A stretch of DNA of 7,387 nt, taken from assembly GCA_946538795.1 (NCBI GenBank), contig CAMNGY010000067.1:1-7387 (forward strand), written 5' to 3'. The notes under the pieces were generated by a model. That model saw only the letters and a list, made by a program, of their open reading frames with translations. It was not told the origin of the DNA and did no database searches. This DNA comes from an uncultured Treponema sp. (GTDB lineage Bacteria; Spirochaetota; Spirochaetia; Treponematales; Treponemataceae). Both the position numbers and the translations under genes were made by a program. Shown here in pieces: positions 1 to 6,768 of the stretch (its first letter is position 1; every line of letters starts with the position of its first letter).

Positions 1-1883
1 TCCTTCGGTTTTTCCTTGAAGAACTTCCTGCACCTGTCCAGCATCTCCTGGGTGGCCTTGTCGCCGGGATTCTCCTTGTCAGCAAGCAGGAAGTATTCTC
101 CTGCGGTCTTGAAGTTTCCTATCTCGTACTGGTTCAGGCCTTTCCTGTAGTTGTCCAGGAAGGATGCGGAAAATTTCTCGTCATCCGCACTCAGCGCGTA
201 AATTCGGACAGCATGGGTCTTGCCTTTGACTTTTACGTTGTCTATGTGCCGTATGAGGTGGGGAATGGAATCTTCCTCCGTCTCAGGAAGCTCTTTTCCC
301 TTTACGGCTTCCCGCACGGCATCTATATCTTTCTTGACGCTTTCGGTGATCAGTATCTCGGCCCCATAACGCTTGGTCAGGCTTTCTACCCGCGAGGCCA
401 GGTTCACGTCATCGCCTATTACTGTATACTCTTTCTTCTCCTCGCTGCCCAAGGCACCGACGATAGGGGTACCGTAGTTTATGCCGATTCCTATCCGGAA
501 TTCGTTTCCTCCCATGTTCAGCAGGCTGGTGTCTATCTGTTTGGCGGCCCTGCTCATTTCAAGCGCCGCGTTGGCGGCCCGGTTCCCGTTGTATATGTAG
601 CTTTCGGGCGCGCCGAACAGGGCCATTACCGCGTCTCCCATGAATTTGTCTATGGTGCCTCCGTGGGCAATGATTATCTTCCCCATCTTGGCGAAGAACA
701 TGTTCAGGAAGTCAACGACGTTTTCCGGGGAATTCTTTTCGCTTATCGCAGTGAAATTCCGTATGTCCGCCATGAGTATGGCAACCTGGCGCTTTTCGCC
801 GGCGCTTTCGCCGAAGGAGCTTTCGTCCTTTATTATTCCTTTTATGACCGAAAGGGGCAGGAAGCGGGAGAAAGCCTTCTCCACCCTCCGCTCGGCTTCC
901 TCTATCTGCTTGAATTCCACGGTCTTCTTTATGAGCGGGGTATATATGCTGATGAATTCGGCCAGCCTCTCCCTGGTCCTGCTGTTGGAAAGCAGGTCAC
1001 GGCAGAGGCCCAGGTGGGCAGTGTAGGGTATCCCGTCCTTGGCTTCCTCGTCTTCCAGTGGGAACTTTTCGTAGCTCCTTATTTTCTTTGAACCGGCAGC
1101 TTTGTTCTTGTCCGTCCTGAAGCGTTCCTGAAGTTTCCATGCCTGCTGCCAGTTGTTCCCGCCAACGGTATCGGACTTCGCGTCAAAGTCTGCCCTTGCT
1201 ATCTGCTTGAAATCTGCAATCTCCGCATCGTCAAGCTGATCCGAAAACATGTATATCTCAACCAGACGGTCCCCTTTCAGGATGAGAGAGAAGGCGTCAA
1301 AATCCAGGACGCTCCGCATTGTTTGCCCCATCGTCTGTATGAGGGATTTCAGCTCGTAACGCTGGGACTCTATCTTGTAGGCTTCCCTTGTTACGTACAG
1401 GCCGTACAGTTCCTTGTCGTATGCATCTCCCAGAAGCTTTATGAAAGAAACGGACGAGCTTAGCCCTTTCCGTTCCCCCTTTTTGAGCTTCCCGCAGCTT
1501 TCAATGGCCTCCCGCACAGCTTTCAGTATAGTGCCGCTGCCTGCCGAGCTTAAGGGGCAGCTGGCGTCGCTTTTGCAGTTGTTGGTCCAGAAGCTGAAGT
1601 TCTCACCGTCATCGGCAGTCCCTATCACGACCGCTATGTCCCGGAGGTAATCAGTATTCTTTATTATCCGTGAGAATGCGTAGGCGTCTATTACGGGAAG
1701 GTCCGTGCTTACCAGCGCGCAGTCGGGGTGGACTGCGGACGCCAGCTGTACTGCCCGTATTCCGTCGTTTGCAGTGATGACGGAAAAGCCCTCTTCTTCG
1801 AAGCCCTTTTTCAGGAAGGCAGACTGGGCTTTGGAGTACATGGCCAGAAGGATTTTCTTTTTTCCTGCTTCATTGTCTGACAT
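1..1883 (-). CDS. Pseudo-receiver / class III adenylate cyclase, C-terminus cut by window edge
   Basis: Last gene of the operon, read from ATG at 1883 with 627 uninterrupted codons to the window edge, so the C-terminus is missing. Residues 8-110 follow the receiver fold but lack the phosphorylation residues: the acidic pair is Met15-Tyr16, the phospho-acceptor position is Ser59 and the conserved Lys is absent; Thr89 is kept. Residues about 170-330 look GAF-like (weak). A linker of the type common before class III cyclases (SRFLPLSVIKGI) leads into the catalytic domain, about 365-565: metal Asp373 (MADIRNFT), Lys413 and metal Asp417 (DKFMGDAVMALFG), Thr487, Asn494 and Arg498 (YTVIGDDVNLASRVE). 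Lys413 with Thr487 is the class IIIb adenine-selecting pair, so ATP to cAMP is inferred. Residues about 573-627 resemble a TPR. An in-frame TAA directly before the ATG fixes the start; GAGGAG (1891-1896) lies 7 nt upstream. It overlaps cheA by 14 nt. Confidence 0.93.
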   Translation of the reverse strand, partial: MSDNEAGKKKILLAMYSKAQSAFLKKGFEEEGFSVITANDGIRAVQLASAVHPDCALVSTDLPVIDAYAFSRIIKNTDYLRDIAVVIGTADDGENFSFWTNNCKSDASCPLSSAGSGTILKAVREAIESCGKLKKGERKGLSSSVSFIKLLGDAYDKELYGLYVTREAYKIESQRYELKSLIQTMGQTMRSVLDFDAFSLILKGDRLVEIYMFSDQLDDAEIADFKQIARADFDAKSDTVGGNNWQQAWKLQERFRTDKNKAAGSKKIRSYEKFPLEDEEAKDGIPYTAHLGLCRDLLSNSRTRERLAEFISIYTPLIKKTVEFKQIEEAERRVEKAFSRFLPLSVIKGIIKDESSFGESAGEKRQVAILMADIRNFTAISEKNSPENVVDFLNMFFAKMGKIIIAHGGTIDKFMGDAVMALFGAPESYIYNGNRAANAALEMSRAAKQIDTSLLNMGGNEFRIGIGINYGTPIVGALGSEEKKEYTVIGDDVNLASRVESLTKRYGAEILITESVKKDIDAVREAVKGKELPETEEDSIPHLIRHIDNVKVKGKTHAVRIYALSADDEKFSASFLDNYRKGLNQYEIGNFKTAGEYFLLADKENPGDKATQEMLDRCRKFFKEKPK

Positions 1884-3933
1884 TTAAAAGCTCCTCGACG
1901 GCCTGAAGGAGATTGCCCCTCTGGAAATCCGTCTTGACGATGAAGGCCTGCGCCCCCGCATCCAAGAACTGTTTCTTTGCCTCCGGATCATAAGCTCCGG
2001 AGACCACTATGATCGGCATGCCGTCGTACTGTTCCTGCCTCCGTATGTTGTTCAGCAGCATTATCCCGTCCATACGGGGCATGGCTATATCCGTTATGAT
2101 TGCGTCTATGTGCTTTTCATTCAGCTTGCGCATGGCATCGACACCGTCCACCGCCGTTTCTACCGCATAGCCGGAGCTTTCAAAGATGGCGGCCTCAATT
2201 TCCCTTGTGGTTGCCGAATCGTCCACCACAAGGACGGAGTAGGTCCTTTTCATGCTTTTTACCCTGGACTTCTTGAGGTCGTATGCCACCAGCTTCTTGA
2301 GCCTCTGGATTATGTCGGGAATGTTCAGGATGGGGATTATGGAATAGTTCTCGTCAAAGACTATGCCCCTCATGCCCTTCATGCCCTGCATTATCTTGGG
2401 CAGGGGTATGGTCACGAGGTTTTCGTACTGGTCTACGGAATCGACCATTATGCCTATGCAGCTTTCCAGGTACTCCACGACTATTATGTGGAAAGAAGAC
2501 GGGGTTTTCCCTGTGCCGAGTATGGAAGAAAGGCTGTATACCGGAACCAGGCGGTCGCCAAGCTTTATGTACGTCTGGTCCTGTATGACCGTCTTCGGTA
2601 TGTTGTCGTTGTCCTCCAGCTCCAGCACATATTCTGCGGGGAGCATGAATTTCATGTCGCCTGAATGTATGAAAAGCCCCTCCTGGGTCGCGACGGTGAG
2701 AGGTATCGTAAGCTCGAAGCTGGTTCCCTTGTTTTTCTTGGAGGACAGCTTCATCCTTCCTTTTATGGACTCGATGGAGCTTCTGACTATGTCCAGTCCC
2801 ATTCCCCTTCCCGAAAGCAGGGTCGGCTGGCTGAGCGTGGAAAAACCCGGTGCGTACAGGTACTGCTGCAGCTCGTTCTCGTTTTCTTCCTGTATGCCAG
2901 CCGCGTCCAGGGGGTACATCTTCATGGCTTTCCTGCGGATTTTTTCCCAGTCTATGCCCCTTCCGTCATCGCTGACTTTTATGAGCAAGTGATTGGACAT
3001 CTGCCTGGCAGTGACGGAGATAAGCCCGGTCTCATCTTTGCCGGCGGCCTTCCGCTCGTCCTTTTCCTCTATGCCGTGGTCTATGCAGTTCCTGATCAGA
3101 TGCAGGAGTATGTCCCTGAGCTTTTCCAGAATGAACTTGTCCAGCATGAAATTTGCGGCGGGTATGTCGAACTTTATCCCCTTGCCAGAATTTATGGCCT
3201 CTTGCTCTATTTGCTTCTTGAGCGGTGTCAGGATGATGTCCAGCGGGAGCAGCCTGAGATCCAGGATCTGGTGCTGGGCCGTCAGGACTGCCTGCTCTAT
3301 CCGGAGCACGTCTTCTTTCATCTGGTTCGGGAAATTCGCCATGCGCATGTCCGGGTTCTGGGCGCACAGGTCGTCCAGCTGTTTTTTAAAGCTGAACTGC
3401 TTGGTTATTATGTCGTCAATGGACTTGAGTATGGCATTTATCTTTTCGATGGGTATGCGGATGGACGTGATGTTCGTGAGGTCTTCTTGTACGTCGCTGT
3501 CATCATCCGCGCCCTTGAGCTTGTCCAGGTCCTCCAGCGAGAAGAAGACGCCTTCGGCTGCTTTCTCGTATATTTCGAAGAGGGCGCCGGTGTCCACGTT
3601 GCCCGATTCCCCGTTCTCTATGCCCTTGAGGCAGCCTTTGATTATGTCGCATGTCTTGAAGGTGAGCTGCACTATCCTGTCGCTCAGGCGGAATTTTCCC
3701 TCCCTCAGGCCCTTGTATACGTCCTCCAGACCGTGGGAGATGCTCTCTATGGTCGAATAGGAGAGCATACGGGCCGTGCCCTTTATTGTGTGCAGGCTCC
3801 GCAATATTACGGTCAGGCTGTCCCTGTCGCCCTCGTCGTTCTTCAGTTTGATTATCGAGTCGTTGATGATGTCAAGGTTGTCTCCCGTTTCCGAGATGAA
3901 TTCCTTGACAAATGCATCTTTTGAGAACGCCAT
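1870..3933 (-). CDS. cheA: Hybrid chemotaxis histidine kinase CheA with C-terminal receiver (CheA-REC)
   Basis: Cytoplasmic kinase of a receptor-CheW-CheA array, 687 residues. Order of domains: Hpt/P1 at 1-130 with phospho-accepting His48 (SLHTIKGTARML); no P2 domain, only an acidic linker at about 138-152; P3 dimerisation at 153-245; HATPase/P4 at 265-412 with N-box Asn282 (HLIRNCIDHGIE), DDGRGID at 322-328 and SGRGMGLDIV at 374-383; CheW-like P5 at 413-550; receiver at 564-687 with Asp571-Asp572, phospho-acceptor Asp615, Ser645 and Lys667. All catalytic residues are present, so it should be an active kinase. A fused receiver and a missing P2 are typical of FrzE/WspE-type hybrids, not of the flagellar CheA of E. 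coli. The built-in receiver may be target, phosphate sink or feedback element. It starts 6 nt after cheR ends; GGAA-type purines in the gap and AAGGA in the cheR end can serve as ribosome binding site. Confidence 0.96.
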   Translation of the reverse strand: MAFSKDAFVKEFISETGDNLDIINDSIIKLKNDEGDRDSLTVILRSLHTIKGTARMLSYSTIESISHGLEDVYKGLREGKFRLSDRIVQLTFKTCDIIKGCLKGIENGESGNVDTGALFEIYEKAAEGVFFSLEDLDKLKGADDDSDVQEDLTNITSIRIPIEKINAILKSIDDIITKQFSFKKQLDDLCAQNPDMRMANFPNQMKEDVLRIEQAVLTAQHQILDLRLLPLDIILTPLKKQIEQEAINSGKGIKFDIPAANFMLDKFILEKLRDILLHLIRNCIDHGIEEKDERKAAGKDETGLISVTARQMSNHLLIKVSDDGRGIDWEKIRRKAMKMYPLDAAGIQEENENELQQYLYAPGFSTLSQPTLLSGRGMGLDIVRSSIESIKGRMKLSSKKNKGTSFELTIPLTVATQEGLFIHSGDMKFMLPAEYVLELEDNDNIPKTVIQDQTYIKLGDRLVPVYSLSSILGTGKTPSSFHIIVVEYLESCIGIMVDSVDQYENLVTIPLPKIMQGMKGMRGIVFDENYSIIPILNIPDIIQRLKKLVAYDLKKSRVKSMKRTYSVLVVDDSATTREIEAAIFESSGYAVETAVDGVDAMRKLNEKHIDAIITDIAMPRMDGIMLLNNIRRQEQYDGMPIIVVSGAYDPEAKKQFLDAGAQAFIVKTDFQRGNLLQAVEELLNVRQ

Positions 3934-3939
3934 CTTTTC

Positions 3940-5313
3940 CTATCCTTCCATCATGTGCTTCAGGTATCCCTCGCACAGAACCTTAAAATATTCCGGACAG
4001 AACTGTTCCGTGAGGAAGTCATAGTCCTTTTTGCCGGCTTCCACGTATTCCGATATTGTTCTCCCGCATTCCTCAAAACTCGCTTTTGCTTTTTCAGTTT
4101 CCCCGTTCTTGTACTGCATTACGGCGAGCCTGTAGCTTGCGGGCCAAAAGGCTTTGTTCAGCATCATGGCTTTTTCCAGATGCTCCTTGGCGTTGCTTTC
4201 ATCCTCTTCGTCCGCATATATGAGCGCGGAAAAAAAATATTTGAACTCCATTTCGTGCGGCATGAAGTTTTTCTCTGAGAGAATTTTACGGGCTGCCTCA
4301 AGCTCGTCATTTTCGATGAGCTTGTTCAGCCGCACATAAAATTCCTGTATGGATTCGCTGTTCGGGGCGCTTGCCCTGCTTTTTTTTGTGGATGCGTCCG
4401 CTGTCGTACTGCCGTTTGCAGGAAGGGGTGTTCTTGGGGCTGGCACAGATTTGGCAGGGAGTATTATTTTGGGCCTCTCCGGGCAGGGGGCACTTGGACT
4501 GGCTTTTTTCTCCGTCCGCAAGGAACTCTTTTTCAGGTAGTACACTGTATCCGTATGGAGTTTTTCAAAAGGAATTCCCTTTCTGTCTATGTTCCCTACC
4601 TCATTTATGGACAGGAGGAGTATTCCGTCTTCCTTCAGGCTTTTTGCCATTTTGGTCAGGATTTTCCGTCTTACTTCCTGGCTGAAGTAAATGAAAACGT
4701 TCCGCATGAAAATTATGTCTATGCTTCCGTCGGGAATAGGCGGGGGATCCTGTGAGACAAGGTTATAGGTGAATATATGTATGTTCGATATGAGATCCCG
4801 GGAAAGGGTCAGCTTATCCCCGTCCCAGACGCCGTTTTTCTCTATGAGGGGCCGGTATTTTTCTCCGTCTGCCCGGAAAGAGTTCTTCGAGTATATGCCT
4901 GTCCTGAATGTCGCAAGGACATCGGTGTCTATATCTGATGCGTAGATTGAGGGGGTAAGGCCGCAGTCCTTCGCCAGCGTGTATATGGAAAGCGGCTCCT
5001 CGCCCGTGGAGCATGACACGCTCCAGATGCTCAGCTTCGGGGTTTTGCTTGGAATGAATATTTCGTTTTTCAGGAAATCGAACTGTTTTTCCTCCCTGAA
5101 GAAGTATGTCTCGTTCACGGCGGCCGCGTTGGTCAGGTAGGAAAGTTCCGCGTCATCCCTTCGCACCAGCTCGCAGTATTCGGATGACGTTACCCCCATG
5201 CTGGCAGTCCGCTCAAGGATGAGCTTTTCCATATACTGCCTGTGGACGCTTGAGACCGTAAGGCCGGAGTGGGCTTCCAGCATTTGAAATATCGAATCGA
5301 ACTCTTTTAGCAT
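3940..5313 (-). CDS. cheR: Chemoreceptor glutamate methyltransferase CheR with C-terminal TPR-like domain
   Basis: SAM-dependent methyltransferase that should methylate receptor glutamates for adaptation, 457 residues. Residues 1-85 are the all-alpha N-terminal CheR domain, ending in VNETYFFRE (66-74), a close match to the family's TNET-FFR signature. The SAM-binding domain at 90-263 shows SVSCSTGEEPLSI (98-110), the acidic ASDID (125-129) and FMRNVFIYF (202-210). A Ser/Pro/Ala/Lys-rich, probably disordered linker covers about 264-320. Residues 321-457 are helical and contain two or three TPR-like units (for example KEHLEKAMMLNKAFWPASYR). Stand-alone CheR is about 280 residues, so the tail is a true extension, as in WspC and FrzF. 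It begins 16 nt after cheB; AGAGGT (5325-5330) lies 11 nt before the ATG, a rather long spacing. Two 8-nt homopolymers lie in the linker and the TPR part. Confidence 0.95.
   Translation of the reverse strand: MLKEFDSIFQMLEAHSGLTVSSVHRQYMEKLILERTASMGVTSSEYCELVRRDDAELSYLTNAAAVNETYFFREEKQFDFLKNEIFIPSKTPKLSIWSVSCSTGEEPLSIYTLAKDCGLTPSIYASDIDTDVLATFRTGIYSKNSFRADGEKYRPLIEKNGVWDGDKLTLSRDLISNIHIFTYNLVSQDPPPIPDGSIDIIFMRNVFIYFSQEVRRKILTKMAKSLKEDGILLLSINEVGNIDRKGIPFEKLHTDTVYYLKKSSLRTEKKASPSAPCPERPKIILPAKSVPAPRTPLPANGSTTADASTKKSRASAPNSESIQEFYVRLNKLIENDELEAARKILSEKNFMPHEMEFKYFFSALIYADEEDESNAKEHLEKAMMLNKAFWPASYRLAVMQYKNGETEKAKASFEECGRTISEYVEAGKKDYDFLTEQFCPEYFKVLCEGYLKHMMEG
4230..4237. repeat. T8 (coding sense) tract in the CheR TPR region
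   Basis: Eight A on the plus strand encode the Tyr-Phe-Phe-Ser stretch at CheR residues 359-362 (TAT TTT TTT TCC), within the first TPR-like helices. It is listed because it is a second 8-nt homopolymer in the same gene; no function is shown. Confidence 0.8.
4380..4387. repeat. A8 (coding sense) tract in the CheR linker
   Basis: Eight T on the plus strand read as ACA AAA AAA AGC in cheR, codons 309-312, within the disordered linker between the methyltransferase and TPR parts. A slip of one base in either direction meets a stop within about 30 codons and would leave a CheR without its TPR tail. Confidence 0.85.
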
Positions 5314-5329
5314 CTGCCAGCGTTACCTC

Positions 5330-6382
5330 TTATGGGCGGATGACGGCCGCCTGCACGGCCGGACCTATTTTGTCCAAGGGGAGGACGGCTTGCGCGGCCC
5401 CTGCCTCTATGACTGCCTTCGGCATTCCAAAGACGATGCAGCTTTCCTCATCCTGGGCCAGGACGCTCCCTCCGGCTTTGCGTATCTCGACCGCACCGTC
5501 CGCGCCGTCACGCCCCATTCCCGTCAGTACGATGGCCAGGGCTTTGTCACCTAGGGCCGTGGCCGCGCTTGAGAACATCTTGTCCACGGACGGGCGCAGG
5601 AAGTGAAGGGGGGGGGAGGCGTCAAGCTCCATGAAGCAGGCCCCCGCTGCCTTGCTTATGACCAGGTGTCTGTCCGACGGGGCCACATACACGTGACCTT
5701 TTTCCGGCCGCTCGCCGTTTTTGGCAAGCGTCACGCTGAATGCCGTCGTGTCATCCAGCCATTTTACGAGCTGACTGTCAAAAAGCTTGTCTATGTGCTG
5801 CGTGATGAGGATGGGGATGGGAAAATCCTCCTGAAGTCCCCGCAATATCGCCTGCAATGCGCTTGGCCCGCCCGTCGAAGATCCTATAAGCAGGAGATCA
5901 TAGTTTCTTCGCGGAATCTTCTGTCCGTCAAAGGAAGCGGCTGCATCTGATGCTTTTGGAAGGGGTTTCCCGGTACGGTAGAAAACAGCCTTGTTCTTGC
6001 GGGTCTGGGATATGACGTATATCTTTTCCCTGAATTCCTGCAGCATGCTGTCGGTCATTTCGGTGACATTTGGCTTGCTCAGGACTTCGAGCGCACCTGC
6101 CGAAATGCTCTTGTAGGTGGAATCCATGGAATCTTCCGTCGTGAACATGACTATGGCCGCGCTGGAGAATGCCGAAATCTGCCTGGTGGCCTCTATGCCG
6201 TCCATGACGGGCATGTTTATGTCCATGATGATGAGGTCTATGTTGCCCAACCTGGCCTTTTCCACCGCTTCTTTTCCGTTTGTGGCCTCCCCGGCTACTT
6301 CGAAACGGTCGTCAGTTCCGAACAGCTGCTTGAGCAATGACCGGATAAGGGCCGAATCATCCACCAAAAGCATGCGTATCAT
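5330..6382 (-). CDS. cheB: Chemotaxis response regulator protein-glutamate methylesterase CheB
   Basis: Removes methyl groups from (and may deamidate) receptor glutamates, opposing CheR; activated by phosphorylation from CheA. The 350 residues have the standard two-domain layout. The receiver at 1-118 has Asp8-Asp9, phospho-acceptor Asp54 (IIMDINMPVMDG), Thr81/82 and Lys103-Pro104. A linker at about 119-158 joins the methylesterase domain at 160-350, whose catalytic triad is visible: Ser169 (LLIGSSTGGPSAL), His196 (ITQHID) and Asp292 (TGMGRDGADG). Both domains look intact, so this is a working phospho-regulated adaptation enzyme. The start overlaps the stop of the preceding gene as ATGA, with AAGGAGG (6389-6395) 6 nt upstream. 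Odd point: a run of nine C on the coding strand at codons 256-259, between His196 and Asp292. Confidence 0.97.
   Translation of the reverse strand: MIRMLLVDDSALIRSLLKQLFGTDDRFEVAGEATNGKEAVEKARLGNIDLIIMDINMPVMDGIEATRQISAFSSAAIVMFTTEDSMDSTYKSISAGALEVLSKPNVTEMTDSMLQEFREKIYVISQTRKNKAVFYRTGKPLPKASDAAASFDGQKIPRRNYDLLLIGSSTGGPSALQAILRGLQEDFPIPILITQHIDKLFDSQLVKWLDDTTAFSVTLAKNGERPEKGHVYVAPSDRHLVISKAAGACFMELDASPPLHFLRPSVDKMFSSAATALGDKALAIVLTGMGRDGADGAVEIRKAGGSVLAQDEESCIVFGMPKAVIEAGAAQAVLPLDKIGPAVQAAVIRP
5608..5616. repeat. G9/C9 mononucleotide tract inside cheB
   Basis: Nine consecutive G on the plus strand (nine C in the coding sense) cover cheB codons 256-259 (Ser-Pro-Pro-Leu). Loss of one base would lead to a TAG at 5551-5553 and gain of one to a TGA at 5548-5550. 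Both come before the codon of catalytic Asp292. Confidence 0.9.
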
Positions 6383-6768
6383 AATCCGCCTCCTTCCGTA
6401 AGCTTTGCCATGTCCACTACGTAGCGTATCTTGTCACCGCAGAAGCTTACGGACATAAATCCATGCCGTGCGAACGAGTCGCGCAGGATCCGGCATGAAG
6501 GACCTGATTCTGCTTGGCTTGCGTCCGTTATGACGCGGGGCATCACGGACGTCCTGTATTTTTTCCCGGATATGACCAGAAGGGATTGCATCCCGTTTTC
6601 TGACCGGGGAACGGCCTTGCGGAACGCCTTTCCCACGGCTTCGTCTATGGATTCCGCCTGTCCGTTCTCAGTGTCCTCCTCCAACCGTGCGTCAGCTATA
6701 TCCTGCTGTGGAATGAGCAGTTCCAGGTTCCCCCAGTCGAATCCTGCATAAAGATTAGCTGTTTTCAA
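6379..6768 (-). CDS. Small operon protein, possibly a divergent CheW-like adaptor (TTG start)
   Basis: A 129-residue cytoplasmic protein without signal peptide or membrane segment; I do not recognise it with certainty. The N-terminus (LYAGFDWGNLELLIPQQDIADA, split around residue 15) resembles the first strands of CheW. The second half resembles the CheW end: a strand and turn (LLVISGKKYRTSVMPRVI, 63-80), a Pro/Ser turn, then FMSVSFCGDKIRYVVDMAKL (104-123). The middle, about 30-60, is acidic, polar and helical, and the Gly-x-x-Asn-x-Arg-Gly segment of CheW is missing. A second CheW-like adaptor would fit a Wsp-like system (WspB plus WspD), but an unrelated regulator is possible. Its TTG start lies inside the end of cheW (14-nt overlap) with GGAGGG 3 nt upstream; no ATG occurs before codon 60. 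Its TGA overlaps the cheB ATG. Position and reading frame make it a real gene; the function is unproven. Confidence 0.8.
   Translation of the reverse strand: MKTANLYAGFDWGNLELLIPQQDIADARLEEDTENGQAESIDEAVGKAFRKAVPRSENGMQSLLVISGKKYRTSVMPRVITDASQAESGPSCRILRDSFARHGFMSVSFCGDKIRYVVDMAKLTEGGGL

Noticed and set aside
395..785. Catalytic domain as GGDEF diguanylate cyclase or guanylate cyclase
   Set aside because: No GGDEF motif is present; the FT-x-x-S, metal Asp pair and N-x-x-x-R motifs are class III, and Lys413 rather than Glu favours ATP.
213..1091. Plus-strand open frame of 292 codons at the left end
   Set aside because: It lies opposite the cyclase domain, whose metal and substrate residues are all intact on the minus strand. 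The plus-strand product is aromatic-rich without recognisable motifs.
1871..1873. Alternative ATG for the cyclase at 1873
   Set aside because: It is in another frame from the 627-codon cyclase reading frame; the ATG at 1883 has a GAGGAG site 7 nt upstream.
3032..3367. Minus-strand open frame of 111 codons in another frame of cheA
   Set aside because: Arg/Pro/Gly-rich composition typical of an out-of-frame reading of a coding gene; no independent start signal.
2665..3924. Long plus-strand open frame of 419 codons opposite cheA
   Set aside because: It is antisense to a CheA with all catalytic motifs, has no family resemblance, and arises because ATA/GAC-rich minus codons rarely produce stops in that frame.
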